Assembly (NCBI GenBank): GCA_017303675.1
Contig: JAFLBX010000002.1
Span: 695,091-759,090 of the forward strand
Direction of reading: 5' to 3'
Origin: Ignavibacteria bacterium
GTDB lineage: Bacteria > Bacteroidota > Ignavibacteria > Tepidaquicellales > OLB5
DNA length: 64,000 nt
Made by a program: the position numbers and the translations under genes. The notes below the pieces were generated by a model. It was given only the letters and a program-made list of their open reading frames with translations, was not told where the DNA came from and searched no databases. Below are positions 25,376 through 31,895 of this stretch, piece after piece; positions within the stretch are counted from its first letter, which is position 1; every line of letters begins with the position of its first letter.

Positions 25376-26132
25376 ATTTAAGAACGCGGTTATATTCGGC
25401 GCATCCCAGGGAATCGGCAAAGCCCTGGCGCAGGAATTTGCGCGCACAGGCACCGTGCTGGTCCTGCTTTCACGCAATGATAGCTCTGCAGCACAGCTGT
25501 GCGAAGGAATTTGCAAAGAAGGAAGCAATGCCTTCAGCAAAAAATGCGATATAACTGATCCTGATAGCGTTAAAGAGGGTATTCAATTCGCACTGGAAAA
25601 GCTGGGTACAATTGAGCTTGTAATTATTAATTCAGGTGTTGGTGGACCCAACTGGATGAGCTCATTTTCAAGCAGCCAGTTCAAAGAAACCTTCGCAGTA
25701 AATACGTTTGGCATAGCACATGTGCTTGAGTTTATTATGCCGGTTATGAAAAAACAGGGTTACGGTACGATAGCCGGCGTTACATCACTTGCAGATGTGC
25801 GCGGCTATGGGGGCTCATCCAGTTATTCAGCAAGCAAGGCAGCAGGCTCGATACTGCTGGAAGCAGCAAGGGTTGAGCTGAAAAAAGATAATATCAGGGT
25901 CATTACTGTTAGACCCGGCTTTGTAAAAACCGCTATGACCGATAAAAATGAGTTTAAAATGCCGCTATTGATGCAGCCTGATAAGGCTGCGCGGATAATC
26001 CGCAAAGGAATAGAATCCGGAAGGAGTGTTGTGCAGTTCCCCTTCCCTATTGTTATGGCTACAAGACTGATAAAAATATTGCCGAATTGGCTTTATGACT
26101 GGGGAATGAATCTAGCAAGGCCGAAGAAGTGA
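25368..26132 (+). CDS. Short-chain dehydrogenase/reductase
   Basis: A 254-residue classical SDR. Cofactor loop GASQGIGKALAQEF (TGxxxGxG type), NSGVG after strand 4 (NNAG equivalent), catalytic Ser in TSLADVRG and Tyr/Lys in SYSASKAA, then RPGFVKTAM. The sequence after strand 2 (LLSRND) suggests NADP(H) preference. It overlaps the Rieske oxygenase gene by 8 bp, so the two enzymes probably act on the same compound. The substrate is unknown. Confidence 0.9.
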   Translation: MSKFKNAVIFGASQGIGKALAQEFARTGTVLVLLSRNDSSAAQLCEGICKEGSNAFSKKCDITDPDSVKEGIQFALEKLGTIELVIINSGVGGPNWMSSFSSSQFKETFAVNTFGIAHVLEFIMPVMKKQGYGTIAGVTSLADVRGYGGSSSYSASKAAGSILLEAARVELKKDNIRVITVRPGFVKTAMTDKNEFKMPLLMQPDKAARIIRKGIESGRSVVQFPFPIVMATRLIKILPNWLYDWGMNLARPKK

Positions 26133-26166
26133 ACAATGTACAATGTGCAATTAATAATGAACAATG
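26131..26166. repeat. Degenerate ACAATG-type short repeat
   Basis: ACAATG occurs at 26133, 26140 and 26161 in the convergent gap after the SDR gene. It is a low-complexity intergenic repeat with no sign of function. Confidence 0.35.
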
Positions 26167-26258
26167 ATTAATGAGTAGTTTGAAAGGCATTTGAGTATTA
26201 TAATATTCGTAGAGTAAAAGTTGTAAATGCCCTGATCTTAAGTGCCGAGGTCTTAAAG

Positions 26259-26283
26259 CCGCGGGTATACGCGGGAATGACAA
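26259..26283. repeat. Hairpin repeat related to the 25-bp element, different stem
   Basis: A CCGCG-type stem around GGTATA closes with CGCGGGAATGACA. It shares the GGAATGACA tail with the copies at 8216-8240 and 30881-30905 but has another stem sequence. It lies just behind the 3' end of the minus-strand nucleotidyltransferase gene. Confidence 0.5.
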
Positions 26284-26290
26284 ATTTGAA

Positions 26291-27289
26291 TCAATAAGCA
26301 AGTTTTTTTCCATCGGCAATTACTTCATTGCCGTGAATCCCGGTAACCTTTTCGCCTATTCCAACTGCCGTACCATCCAGCTCAGCATCGGTAATTACAG
26401 CTTTTTCAGATACCAGTGCGTTGCGCACGATTGAATTTTTAACCGAAGCACCATCAGCTATCGTAGCATTGGGTCCGATAGTAGAATTTTCAATGCTGCA
26501 TCCTTCCCCTATATAAACCGGCTCAATAAATGTGCTGTCTTCAAAGGGATAGTCCTGGTCAAAATTCCAGTCACGGGTTAAAATATAAGTATTGGTGTTA
26601 ATGAGAGTTTCAGGCTTACCGCAATCGAACCAGTTCTCAATTTCAAACGGGACCATTTTTTCTCCATCGCTTACCATTTTCATTAATGCATCAGTAAGCT
26701 GGTATTCATCCTTGGTCCTTATATTATTATCCATCAGGTGTTCAATTGCACTGAAGAGGGTTGTGCCGTTCTTTATGAAATAAAGCCCGGCAATTGCGCT
26801 TTTGCTTTCAGTAACACCGGGGGCGGGTTTTTCTATCATACGGGTTATAAACCCGCCTGTTGATTCAATTATTCCGAACCTAGTGGTATCTTCAACATCT
26901 TTATATCCAATGGCTGAGTGTTCGCTGTTTAGAAGTGCATTCAGGTCGAATTCAAAAATAGTATCCCCAAGAATTATCAGGACAGGCTCATTATTTACAA
27001 ATTCAGCAGCATGATAAACAGCATGTCCAAGCCCCAGCATTTTTTTCTGTTCAACAAACTCAAACTTTACACGGTTTTCTTTGTATTCACCCTCAATAAA
27101 TTCAATTACCTTATCACCAAGATAACCTATAATTAAAATAATTGTATCAATTTTATTATTTTTGATAAGTTCATCTATGAGGTGGAACAGCATGGGCCTG
27201 CCGGCAACATTAACCAGAACCTTTGGCACAATGTTTGTCAGCGGCTGCAGCCGCGTTCCGATACCCGCAACGGGAATGATAGCTTTCAT
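26291..27289 (-). CDS. Sugar-phosphate nucleotidyltransferase with C-terminal hexapeptide repeats
   Basis: A nucleoside-triphosphate transferase of about 332 residues, of the glucose-1-phosphate thymidylyl/uridylyl/mannose-1-phosphate guanylyl family. N-terminal signature MKAIIPVAGIGTRLQPLT and KVLVNVAGRPML, metal-binding LGDTIFEF, and substrate loop with EKPAPGVTES. The C-terminus (about 250-315) has left-handed helix repeats (SIENSTIGPNATIADGAS). The frame is open eight codons further upstream (27313), but those codons come from a hairpin repeat, so I place the start at 27289. The exact sugar is not clear. Confidence 0.85.
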   Translation of the reverse strand: MKAIIPVAGIGTRLQPLTNIVPKVLVNVAGRPMLFHLIDELIKNNKIDTIILIIGYLGDKVIEFIEGEYKENRVKFEFVEQKKMLGLGHAVYHAAEFVNNEPVLIILGDTIFEFDLNALLNSEHSAIGYKDVEDTTRFGIIESTGGFITRMIEKPAPGVTESKSAIAGLYFIKNGTTLFSAIEHLMDNNIRTKDEYQLTDALMKMVSDGEKMVPFEIENWFDCGKPETLINTNTYILTRDWNFDQDYPFEDSTFIEPVYIGEGCSIENSTIGPNATIADGASVKNSIVRNALVSEKAVITDAELDGTAVGIGEKVTGIHGNEVIADGKKLAY

Positions 27290-27298
27290 ATTTTTAAA

Positions 27299-27451
27299 TG
27301 TGGCTAAAGCCACAAATTTCTGGTTTATGTACCACGACCTAAAGGTCGTGGCAACTCAATTATTAAATAAACAAATACATCTTACAACCTTGAATAGTCA
27401 CGGTCTTCAGACCGTGGATTCTGAATATATAATCTTAGCGGCTTTAGCCGC
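27299..27451. repeat. Four-hairpin repeat element with CTNNAG cores
   Basis: Four perfect hairpins with 2-nt loops: TGTGGCT-AA-AGCCACA (27299-27314), CCACGACCT-AA-AGGTCGTGG (27332-27351), CACGGTCT-TC-AGACCGTG (27399-27416) and GCGGCT-TT-AGCCGC (27438-27451). The arms differ, but each centre is CTNNAG. The block fills the gap between alaS and the nucleotidyltransferase gene, both minus strand. It could attenuate or protect the message, or be a dispersed repeat. Confidence 0.75.
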
Positions 27452-27463
27452 AATTTGAATATC

Positions 27464-30172
27464 TTACAGATATTTCTGTATTATACCCGGTAACGTCTCC
27501 AACGCTTCTGAGATCTTCGATACATCTTTGCCGCCTGCTGTTGCAAGGTGCGGTTTACCGCCCCCGCCGCCGCCCAGAATTTTTGCAACATCACCTGCAA
27601 TTTTGCCAGCAGAAAGCTTCTTTGTTTTCACCAGGTCATCGCTTACAACGGCGCAAAGGCTAACCTTGCCTTCAATTACTGAATACAGCAATCCAATCGC
27701 ACTACCCATTTTTTCGCGAAGCTTATCGCCAAGCTCTTTGAGCTCATCGGTATTATCAACTGAAAATTCACCTGTAATAAGCTTAATACCGCTCACTTCA
27801 CCTGCTGAGCTAATTAGCCCTTCAATTGAACCTGCGGCATTTTGCACCTTCTGTTTAGCAAGCTGTTTTTCGAGCTGGCGCTTTTCTTCCTGGTATTTTT
27901 CCCTTAGCTCAAGCAGTGAGCTTAAAGTTGAATCATGATACTTAATAAGTGATGCAAGCATTTCTGTATTTCTGAAATTAGTACCTTCAAAATCTTTTTT
28001 GAATTCAGATATTGCCAGGTTGAAATTATTGGAGTATTTTTCTGGCAATTCTGAGGCTAATTTTTCAATTTCTGCAGTTCGCTCGTTAATATATTCAATA
28101 ATACCCACTCCGGTTCTGGCAAATATGCGTCTGGTACCGGCAGAAATACTTTCTTCACGGGTAATTTTAAAGAGTCCAATATCCGAAGTTCCCTTTACAT
28201 GTGTTCCGCCGCAGAATTCCACGCTGAACTTATCATCAATGAAAACCACTCTAACTGGTTCGCCATACTTTTCACCGAAGAATTTCTTAACATGTGGGAT
28301 AGTATTGGCTTTTTCGATCGGCATTTCTTCTGAATAAACTGCGATATTCTCTTTTATCTTATCATTTACTATCTGCTCAATATCGGTAATTTCCTGCGGT
28401 TTAAGCTTATGGAAATGCGGGAAATCGAACCTCAATAATTTATCATCTAGGTATGAGCCCATTTGCTTAACATGTGAGCCCAGAACTCTGCGCAAAGCCT
28501 CATGCATTATATGCGTAGCGGAGTGATTCCGCTCAATGGATAGCCTGCGTGGTATGTTTACCCTGGCTTCTGCTTTTACAGGAAGGGATGTGATATCGGT
28601 TTTCAGTATTTCAACAATATTCTTGTTAACGATGTTGAAAATTTCCACTTCCTTATTATCTATTACGATTTTTCCTTCATCATTTACCTGGCCGCCTGAA
28701 GCTTTATAAAACGGATTATTTTTCAGCAGTATACCTGTGCAATAATCAAATTTATTCTGGTATGCTAATATTTCAGTTTCAACAGATTCATTTTCGTGGT
28801 ATGGATCGTACTCAAGCCCGTCGGAAATCTTAAGCAGGTCACTGTATTCATTCTGTTCAATTGTATCCAGCACTTTATCAACCCTTGAAAGCTCCCTGGC
28901 AATTTCCATATCTCTGTTAAACAGATCCATATCCACTCCATAACCGCTCTCCCTTGCCATAAGCTGGGTCAGGTCAACGGGAAAGCCGTAAGTATCATGC
29001 AGCTTAAAAGCCACATCTCCGCTGAAAGTAGTTTCACCGGCAGCTTTCATTCTTTCAACCTCTTCTTTAAATAAAGCAAGACCCTTATCTAGCGTAACAT
29101 TAAAGCTCTCTTCCTCGCCTTTTATAACTTCCTTTATGAACTCACGCTTTTCAACTATTTCAGGAAAAACGTGGCCCATTGTATCAACAACTGTATCAAC
29201 TAATTTGTATATAAAAGGAGTCCGCATATCAAGATTCCGCCCATACCGCGCTGCGCGCCTGAGTACCCTGCGTAAAACATATCCCCTGCCTTCATTGCTT
29301 GGTATAGCACCATCGCCGATTGCGAATGTGAGTGTGCGGACGTGGTCTGCGATAACATTCATCGGGGCTTCAAATTTGCCTGAATATTCCTTACCTGTGA
29401 TATTTATAAGCTCATTTATCAGCGGAAGGAAAACATCAGTAAGGTAGTTTGATGATTTATTCTGCAATACCCTGACCATACGTTCAAATCCCATACCGGT
29501 ATCGACATGCTTTTGGGGCAGCTCATGCAGCTTGCCGGAGCTATCGCGGTTGTATTGTATGAACACAAGGTTCCAGATCTCCATAACATCGGGGTTATCT
29601 GCATTCACATCACTGCCATTGCAGCCGTTTGGAGTGAAGTCATAATGTATTTCGCTGCAGGGACCGCAGGGACCGGTATCGCCCATTTCCCAGAAATTAT
29701 CCTTTTCATCAAACTTTAATATATGGCTGTGATCAATATCAGTATGCGTTTCCCAAAGCTCTTTGGTTTCGAGGTCTTCGCGGAAGTATGTTACCCACAG
29801 GCGATTTTTATCGAGGCCCCAAACCTTAGTAAGCAGCTCCCATGCCCATTCGATAGCTTCCTTTTTGTAATAGTCGCCAAAAGACCAGTTGCCAAGCATT
29901 TCGAAGAATGTGTGGTGGTAGCCATCATGACCTACCTCTTCGAGGTCGTTATGCTTGCCGCTCACCCGGATGCACTTTTGTGTATCGGCGCAGCGTTTAT
30001 AATCACGTGAGCCTGTTCCCAGGAAAACGTCCTTGAACTGGTTCATACCGGCATTGGTGAAAAGCAAAGTTGGGTCATCATACGGGAAAACCGGTGCCGA
30101 AGGCACTATTTTGTGCTGTTTGGACTTAAAAAAATCCAGGAAGTCCTGCCTTATTTCAGTAGATTTCTTCAA
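27464..30172 (-). CDS. alaS: Alanyl-tRNA synthetase
   Basis: A 902-residue class II synthetase charging tRNA-Ala. N-terminal catalytic core with FTNAGMNQFKDVFLG, HHTFFEMLGNWSFGDYY and DTGMGFERM. The editing domain has zinc-type ligands RNHSATHIMH and the VEFCGGTHV cysteine/histidine pair. The C-terminal oligomerisation/C-Ala domain ends in GGGGGGKPHLATAGGKD. The length is normal. A -7 element TAAATTTG lies about 20 bp before the ATG. The 3' side is separated by a four-hairpin block from the nucleotidyltransferase gene on the same strand. Confidence 0.97.
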   Translation of the reverse strand: MKKSTEIRQDFLDFFKSKQHKIVPSAPVFPYDDPTLLFTNAGMNQFKDVFLGTGSRDYKRCADTQKCIRVSGKHNDLEEVGHDGYHHTFFEMLGNWSFGDYYKKEAIEWAWELLTKVWGLDKNRLWVTYFREDLETKELWETHTDIDHSHILKFDEKDNFWEMGDTGPCGPCSEIHYDFTPNGCNGSDVNADNPDVMEIWNLVFIQYNRDSSGKLHELPQKHVDTGMGFERMVRVLQNKSSNYLTDVFLPLINELINITGKEYSGKFEAPMNVIADHVRTLTFAIGDGAIPSNEGRGYVLRRVLRRAARYGRNLDMRTPFIYKLVDTVVDTMGHVFPEIVEKREFIKEVIKGEEESFNVTLDKGLALFKEEVERMKAAGETTFSGDVAFKLHDTYGFPVDLTQLMARESGYGVDMDLFNRDMEIARELSRVDKVLDTIEQNEYSDLLKISDGLEYDPYHENESVETEILAYQNKFDYCTGILLKNNPFYKASGGQVNDEGKIVIDNKEVEIFNIVNKNIVEILKTDITSLPVKAEARVNIPRRLSIERNHSATHIMHEALRRVLGSHVKQMGSYLDDKLLRFDFPHFHKLKPQEITDIEQIVNDKIKENIAVYSEEMPIEKANTIPHVKKFFGEKYGEPVRVVFIDDKFSVEFCGGTHVKGTSDIGLFKITREESISAGTRRIFARTGVGIIEYINERTAEIEKLASELPEKYSNNFNLAISEFKKDFEGTNFRNTEMLASLIKYHDSTLSSLLELREKYQEEKRQLEKQLAKQKVQNAAGSIEGLISSAGEVSGIKLITGEFSVDNTDELKELGDKLREKMGSAIGLLYSVIEGKVSLCAVVSDDLVKTKKLSAGKIAGDVAKILGGGGGGKPHLATAGGKDVSKISEALETLPGIIQKYL

Positions 30173-30191
30173 TTTATATGTATTTAAGCTA

Positions 30192-30199
30192 CAAATTTA
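30192..30199 (-). promoter_or_regulatory. Predicted -7 element of alaS
   Basis: On the minus strand this reads TAAATTTG, in the same local context (TTTGCTAAATTTG) as the nuoC promoter. The predicted leader is about 13 nt. The -33 position 20 bp further out reads TTT. Confidence 0.45.
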
Positions 30200-30280
30200 G
30201 CAAAGGATTTGTTAATATTAAATGATTTAATTAAACCTGAAAATAGAGGTAAATTTCAAACATTCAGATAAAGATACTCT

Positions 30281-30365
30281 TGCCACGAATAGGAATTATC
30301 AGAGATTTATTCATTTAATATTCTTCACATATTCACATGAATTACTTAAAATTATATTCGTGGCA
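30281..30365. repeat. Inverted repeat TGCCACGAATA ... TATTCGTGGCA
   Basis: Perfect 11-bp arms (30281-30291 and 30355-30365) around 63 bp of AT-rich DNA, upstream of the initiator tRNA. The word GCCACGAAT is related to the ATTCGTGG words in the 70-bp repeats at 5833 and 6162. Confidence 0.5.
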
Positions 30366-30404
30366 CGAGTTAGTTATAGTTAAAATTAGGTATAATTTCG
30401 TAAC

Positions 30405-30435
30405 TTGAAGGGGGTTTAATATATTGGTATATTTG
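30405..30435 (+). promoter_or_regulatory. Predicted promoter of the initiator tRNA
   Basis: TTG at 30405-30407, an exact 20-bp spacer and TATATTTG at 30428-30435. The expected start point lies a few bases before the tRNA 5' end at 30446. This is one of the clearest promoters in the window. Confidence 0.6.
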
Positions 30436-30445
30436 TTGATAATAT

Positions 30446-30518
<73 letters not shown>

Positions 30519-30523
30519 CAACT

Positions 30524-30551
30524 ACCCGCCAATAAAATGGCGGGTTTTTTA
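30524..30551 (+). terminator. Intrinsic terminator after the initiator tRNA
   Basis: An 8-bp stem ACCCGCCA (30524-30531) with TGGCGGGT (30538-30545), loop ATAAAA, then a T-run. It ends only a few bases before the GIY-YIG start codon. Confidence 0.9.
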
Positions 30552-30556
30552 TTACT

Positions 30557-30805
30557 ATGGGTAAAATCTATTTTGTTTACATTATCTTAAGTAAAGAAGG
30601 ATATAAGTACACTGGAATGACAGAAGACTTAGGCCTTAGACTAAAACAGCATAATGATAAAACACTATCTCTGTGGACTAAAAGGGGTAATAACTGGAAG
30701 TTAATTTATAAAGAAGAATTTTTTACTAAAGCAGAAGCTCTAAAAAGAGAAAAATGGTTCAAAACTGGAGTTGGCAGGGAATTCATAAACGAACAGATAA
30801 AATAA
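30557..30805 (+). CDS. GIY-YIG domain nuclease-like protein
   Basis: An 82-residue single-domain protein of the UPF0213/GIY-YIG type. The two signature strands read FVYIILS (GIY position) and YKYTGMT (YIG position), followed by the catalytic-type Arg in LRLKQHN and the metal-binding-type Glu in ALKREKWFK. No DNA-binding tail is present. It sits between the initiator tRNA terminator and a degenerate copy of that tRNA's 3' end, an arrangement suggesting a small mobile or homing-like unit. Its ATG is 39 bp after the tRNA with no obvious ribosome-binding site, so expression from readthrough is uncertain. Confidence 0.85.
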   Translation: MGKIYFVYIILSKEGYKYTGMTEDLGLRLKQHNDKTLSLWTKRGNNWKLIYKEEFFTKAEALKREKWFKTGVGREFINEQIK

Positions 30806-30807
30806 TT

Positions 30808-30844
30808 GGAGGTTCGATCCGCCGCGGCGGACTTCCCCCGCTAC
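30808..30844 (+). repeat. Degenerate copy of the tRNA-fMet 3' end carrying a 14-bp palindrome
   Basis: GGAGGTTCGA (30808-30817) repeats the T-arm start of the tRNA (30494-30503). Then comes TCCGCCGCGGCGGA (30818-30831), a perfect palindrome, and CTTCCCCCGCTAC (30832-30844), which repeats the 3' acceptor side. In the real tRNA the two flanks are joined by ATC only. Confidence 0.85.
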
Positions 30845-30845
30845 T

Positions 30846-30870
30846 AAAAAAAGCCGCTATTTAGCGGCTT
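30846..30870 (-). terminator. Intrinsic terminator of the pyrC-valS minus-strand run
   Basis: An AAGCCGCT stem (30851-30858) with AGCGGCTT (30863-30870) and loop ATTT. Read on the minus strand it is followed by seven Ts, so it ends transcription coming from 30912. Confidence 0.8.
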
Positions 30871-30880
30871 CTGTGTTTAA

Positions 30881-30905
30881 GATTCCTGCCTTCGCAGGAA
30901 TGACA
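30881..30905. repeat. 25-bp hairpin repeat, second exact copy
   Basis: Identical over 25 bp to 8216-8240 (stem TTCCTGC/GCAGGAA, loop CTTC, tail TGACA). It lies between the terminator at 30846-30870 and the end of the small secreted-protein gene. Confidence 0.8.
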
Positions 30906-30911
30906 GCAAAT

Positions 30912-31397
30912 CTACTTACAGCCTTCAATCATTTTGCGAAGCATGGTTATAAAGAAAATGGAATTTTTATACAGCTTGGCATCTTCCAGCTCTTTAGTAT
31001 CACCGTTAATATTAATTTTATATTCCTGCCCGTCCATATTGATCACCATATTAATTCTCGTATAAACTTCAAAGCTGTTTGTTTTGGAAGATTCCTGGTA
31101 CAATGAATCTGTAACATTTAATCCTTTAGTTTCAATAGTTTGTTTAATATTCTTTAGGTCCTGTTCAGAAAATGTACAGGTTTTTTCTGTATCCTGCTGG
31201 TTTTTGCTTTTCCTGCCTGAGTATTTTACAGAATAAGCCGCTGCGGAATTGCTAATAGCGTAGCTTTCTTCCGTGGAATGGCTATCTTTACTTTTTTCAC
31301 CCTGCAGGAAGCTTATCGCTATGTTCAGGTCCTGTGAATTTGAAATGGAAGCCGTTAAGAATAATACAATGAAAAGAAGGATCAAATTCAGTTTCAT
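30912..31397 (-). CDS. Small secreted protein, paralogue 1
   Basis: A 161-residue protein with a signal peptide (LILLFIVLFLTASISNSQ). The mature part shows a YAISNSAAAYSVKYSG segment, a CTFSEQDLKNIKQTI helix and an EYKINING strand. It ends in MIEGCK. It is homologous by eye to the next gene upstream (31415-31888): the same order of AYSV-Y-G, a Cys before a helix, a metabolite-binding-like strand pattern and a C-terminal Cys. The two cysteines are present in both, so a disulphide is likely in the periplasm. Family and function unknown. It is the last gene before the terminator. Confidence 0.7.
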   Translation of the reverse strand: MKLNLILLFIVLFLTASISNSQDLNIAISFLQGEKSKDSHSTEESYAISNSAAAYSVKYSGRKSKNQQDTEKTCTFSEQDLKNIKQTIETKGLNVTDSLYQESSKTNSFEVYTRINMVINMDGQEYKININGDTKELEDAKLYKNSIFFITMLRKMIEGCK

Positions 31398-31414
31398 AGT
31401 TTGTGTATTTTAAA

Positions 31415-31888
31415 TTAACAATCTTTAATAATTCTTCTCAGGTCCTTGATAAGCTCAATTACCCTTAAATAAACTTTATTTCCCATTACAAGATTTGCTT
31501 CGCCATCAAGCAGAATATCATACGGTGTGCCTTCATACATCATTTTAACTGAAATTACCAGGTAAATTATACCGTTTCCTATTATATTTTCTTTTCCGTA
31601 AAATGTTTCATTCACAGCAGCCTTATTTTCCTTTATTGAAGTCATGATCTCATCAATTTTAAGCGGGCTTAGCTCGCAGTTCTTAAGCTCATTGCCTTCA
31701 TTGGGCATTGTTTCCCCGGTATATTCAACTGAATAAGCCGATGTACTTCCGGTTATGCTGAATTTTTCCAGACGCGAACTGCGGTTTCCGTCATTTTCAG
31801 CCTTATAGTACGAAATTTCAAGTACTAGTGACTGTGAAAATACAGATGCAGTCAATAAAAAAGCGGTTAAAATCAATAATTTTCTCAT
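31415..31888 (-). CDS. Small secreted protein, paralogue 2
   Basis: A 157-residue protein with a signal peptide (LLILTAFLLTASVFSQS). It is related to the following gene: SITGSTSAYSVEYTGE, NCELSPLKIDEIMTSI, YDILLDGEA and a C-terminal IKDC match its counterparts. Its start is 7 bp after the valS stop, so it is transcribed with valS, a surprising partner. The product is probably periplasmic with one disulphide. No function recognised. Confidence 0.7.
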   Translation of the reverse strand: MRKLLILTAFLLTASVFSQSLVLEISYYKAENDGNRSSRLEKFSITGSTSAYSVEYTGETMPNEGNELKNCELSPLKIDEIMTSIKENKAAVNETFYGKENIIGNGIIYLVISVKMMYEGTPYDILLDGEANLVMGNKVYLRVIELIKDLRRIIKDC

Positions 31889-31895
31889 TTTACTC

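Noticed and set aside
27290-27313. N-terminal extension MALATFKN of the nucleotidyltransferase
   Set aside because: These codons derive from the first hairpin of the repeat block, and the family begins at MKAII; the start is placed at 27289.
27299-27451. CRISPR-like array
   Set aside because: The four hairpins have different arm sequences and uneven spacing, there are no constant repeats or spacers, and no cas genes are present.
27528-30010. Long open frames on the plus strand opposite alaS
   Set aside because: They are mirror frames of a clear, full-length alaS and have no family resemblance or start signals.
30808-30844. A second, functional tRNA gene
   Set aside because: Only the T-arm start and acceptor 3' side are present, interrupted by a palindrome; there is no D or anticodon arm.
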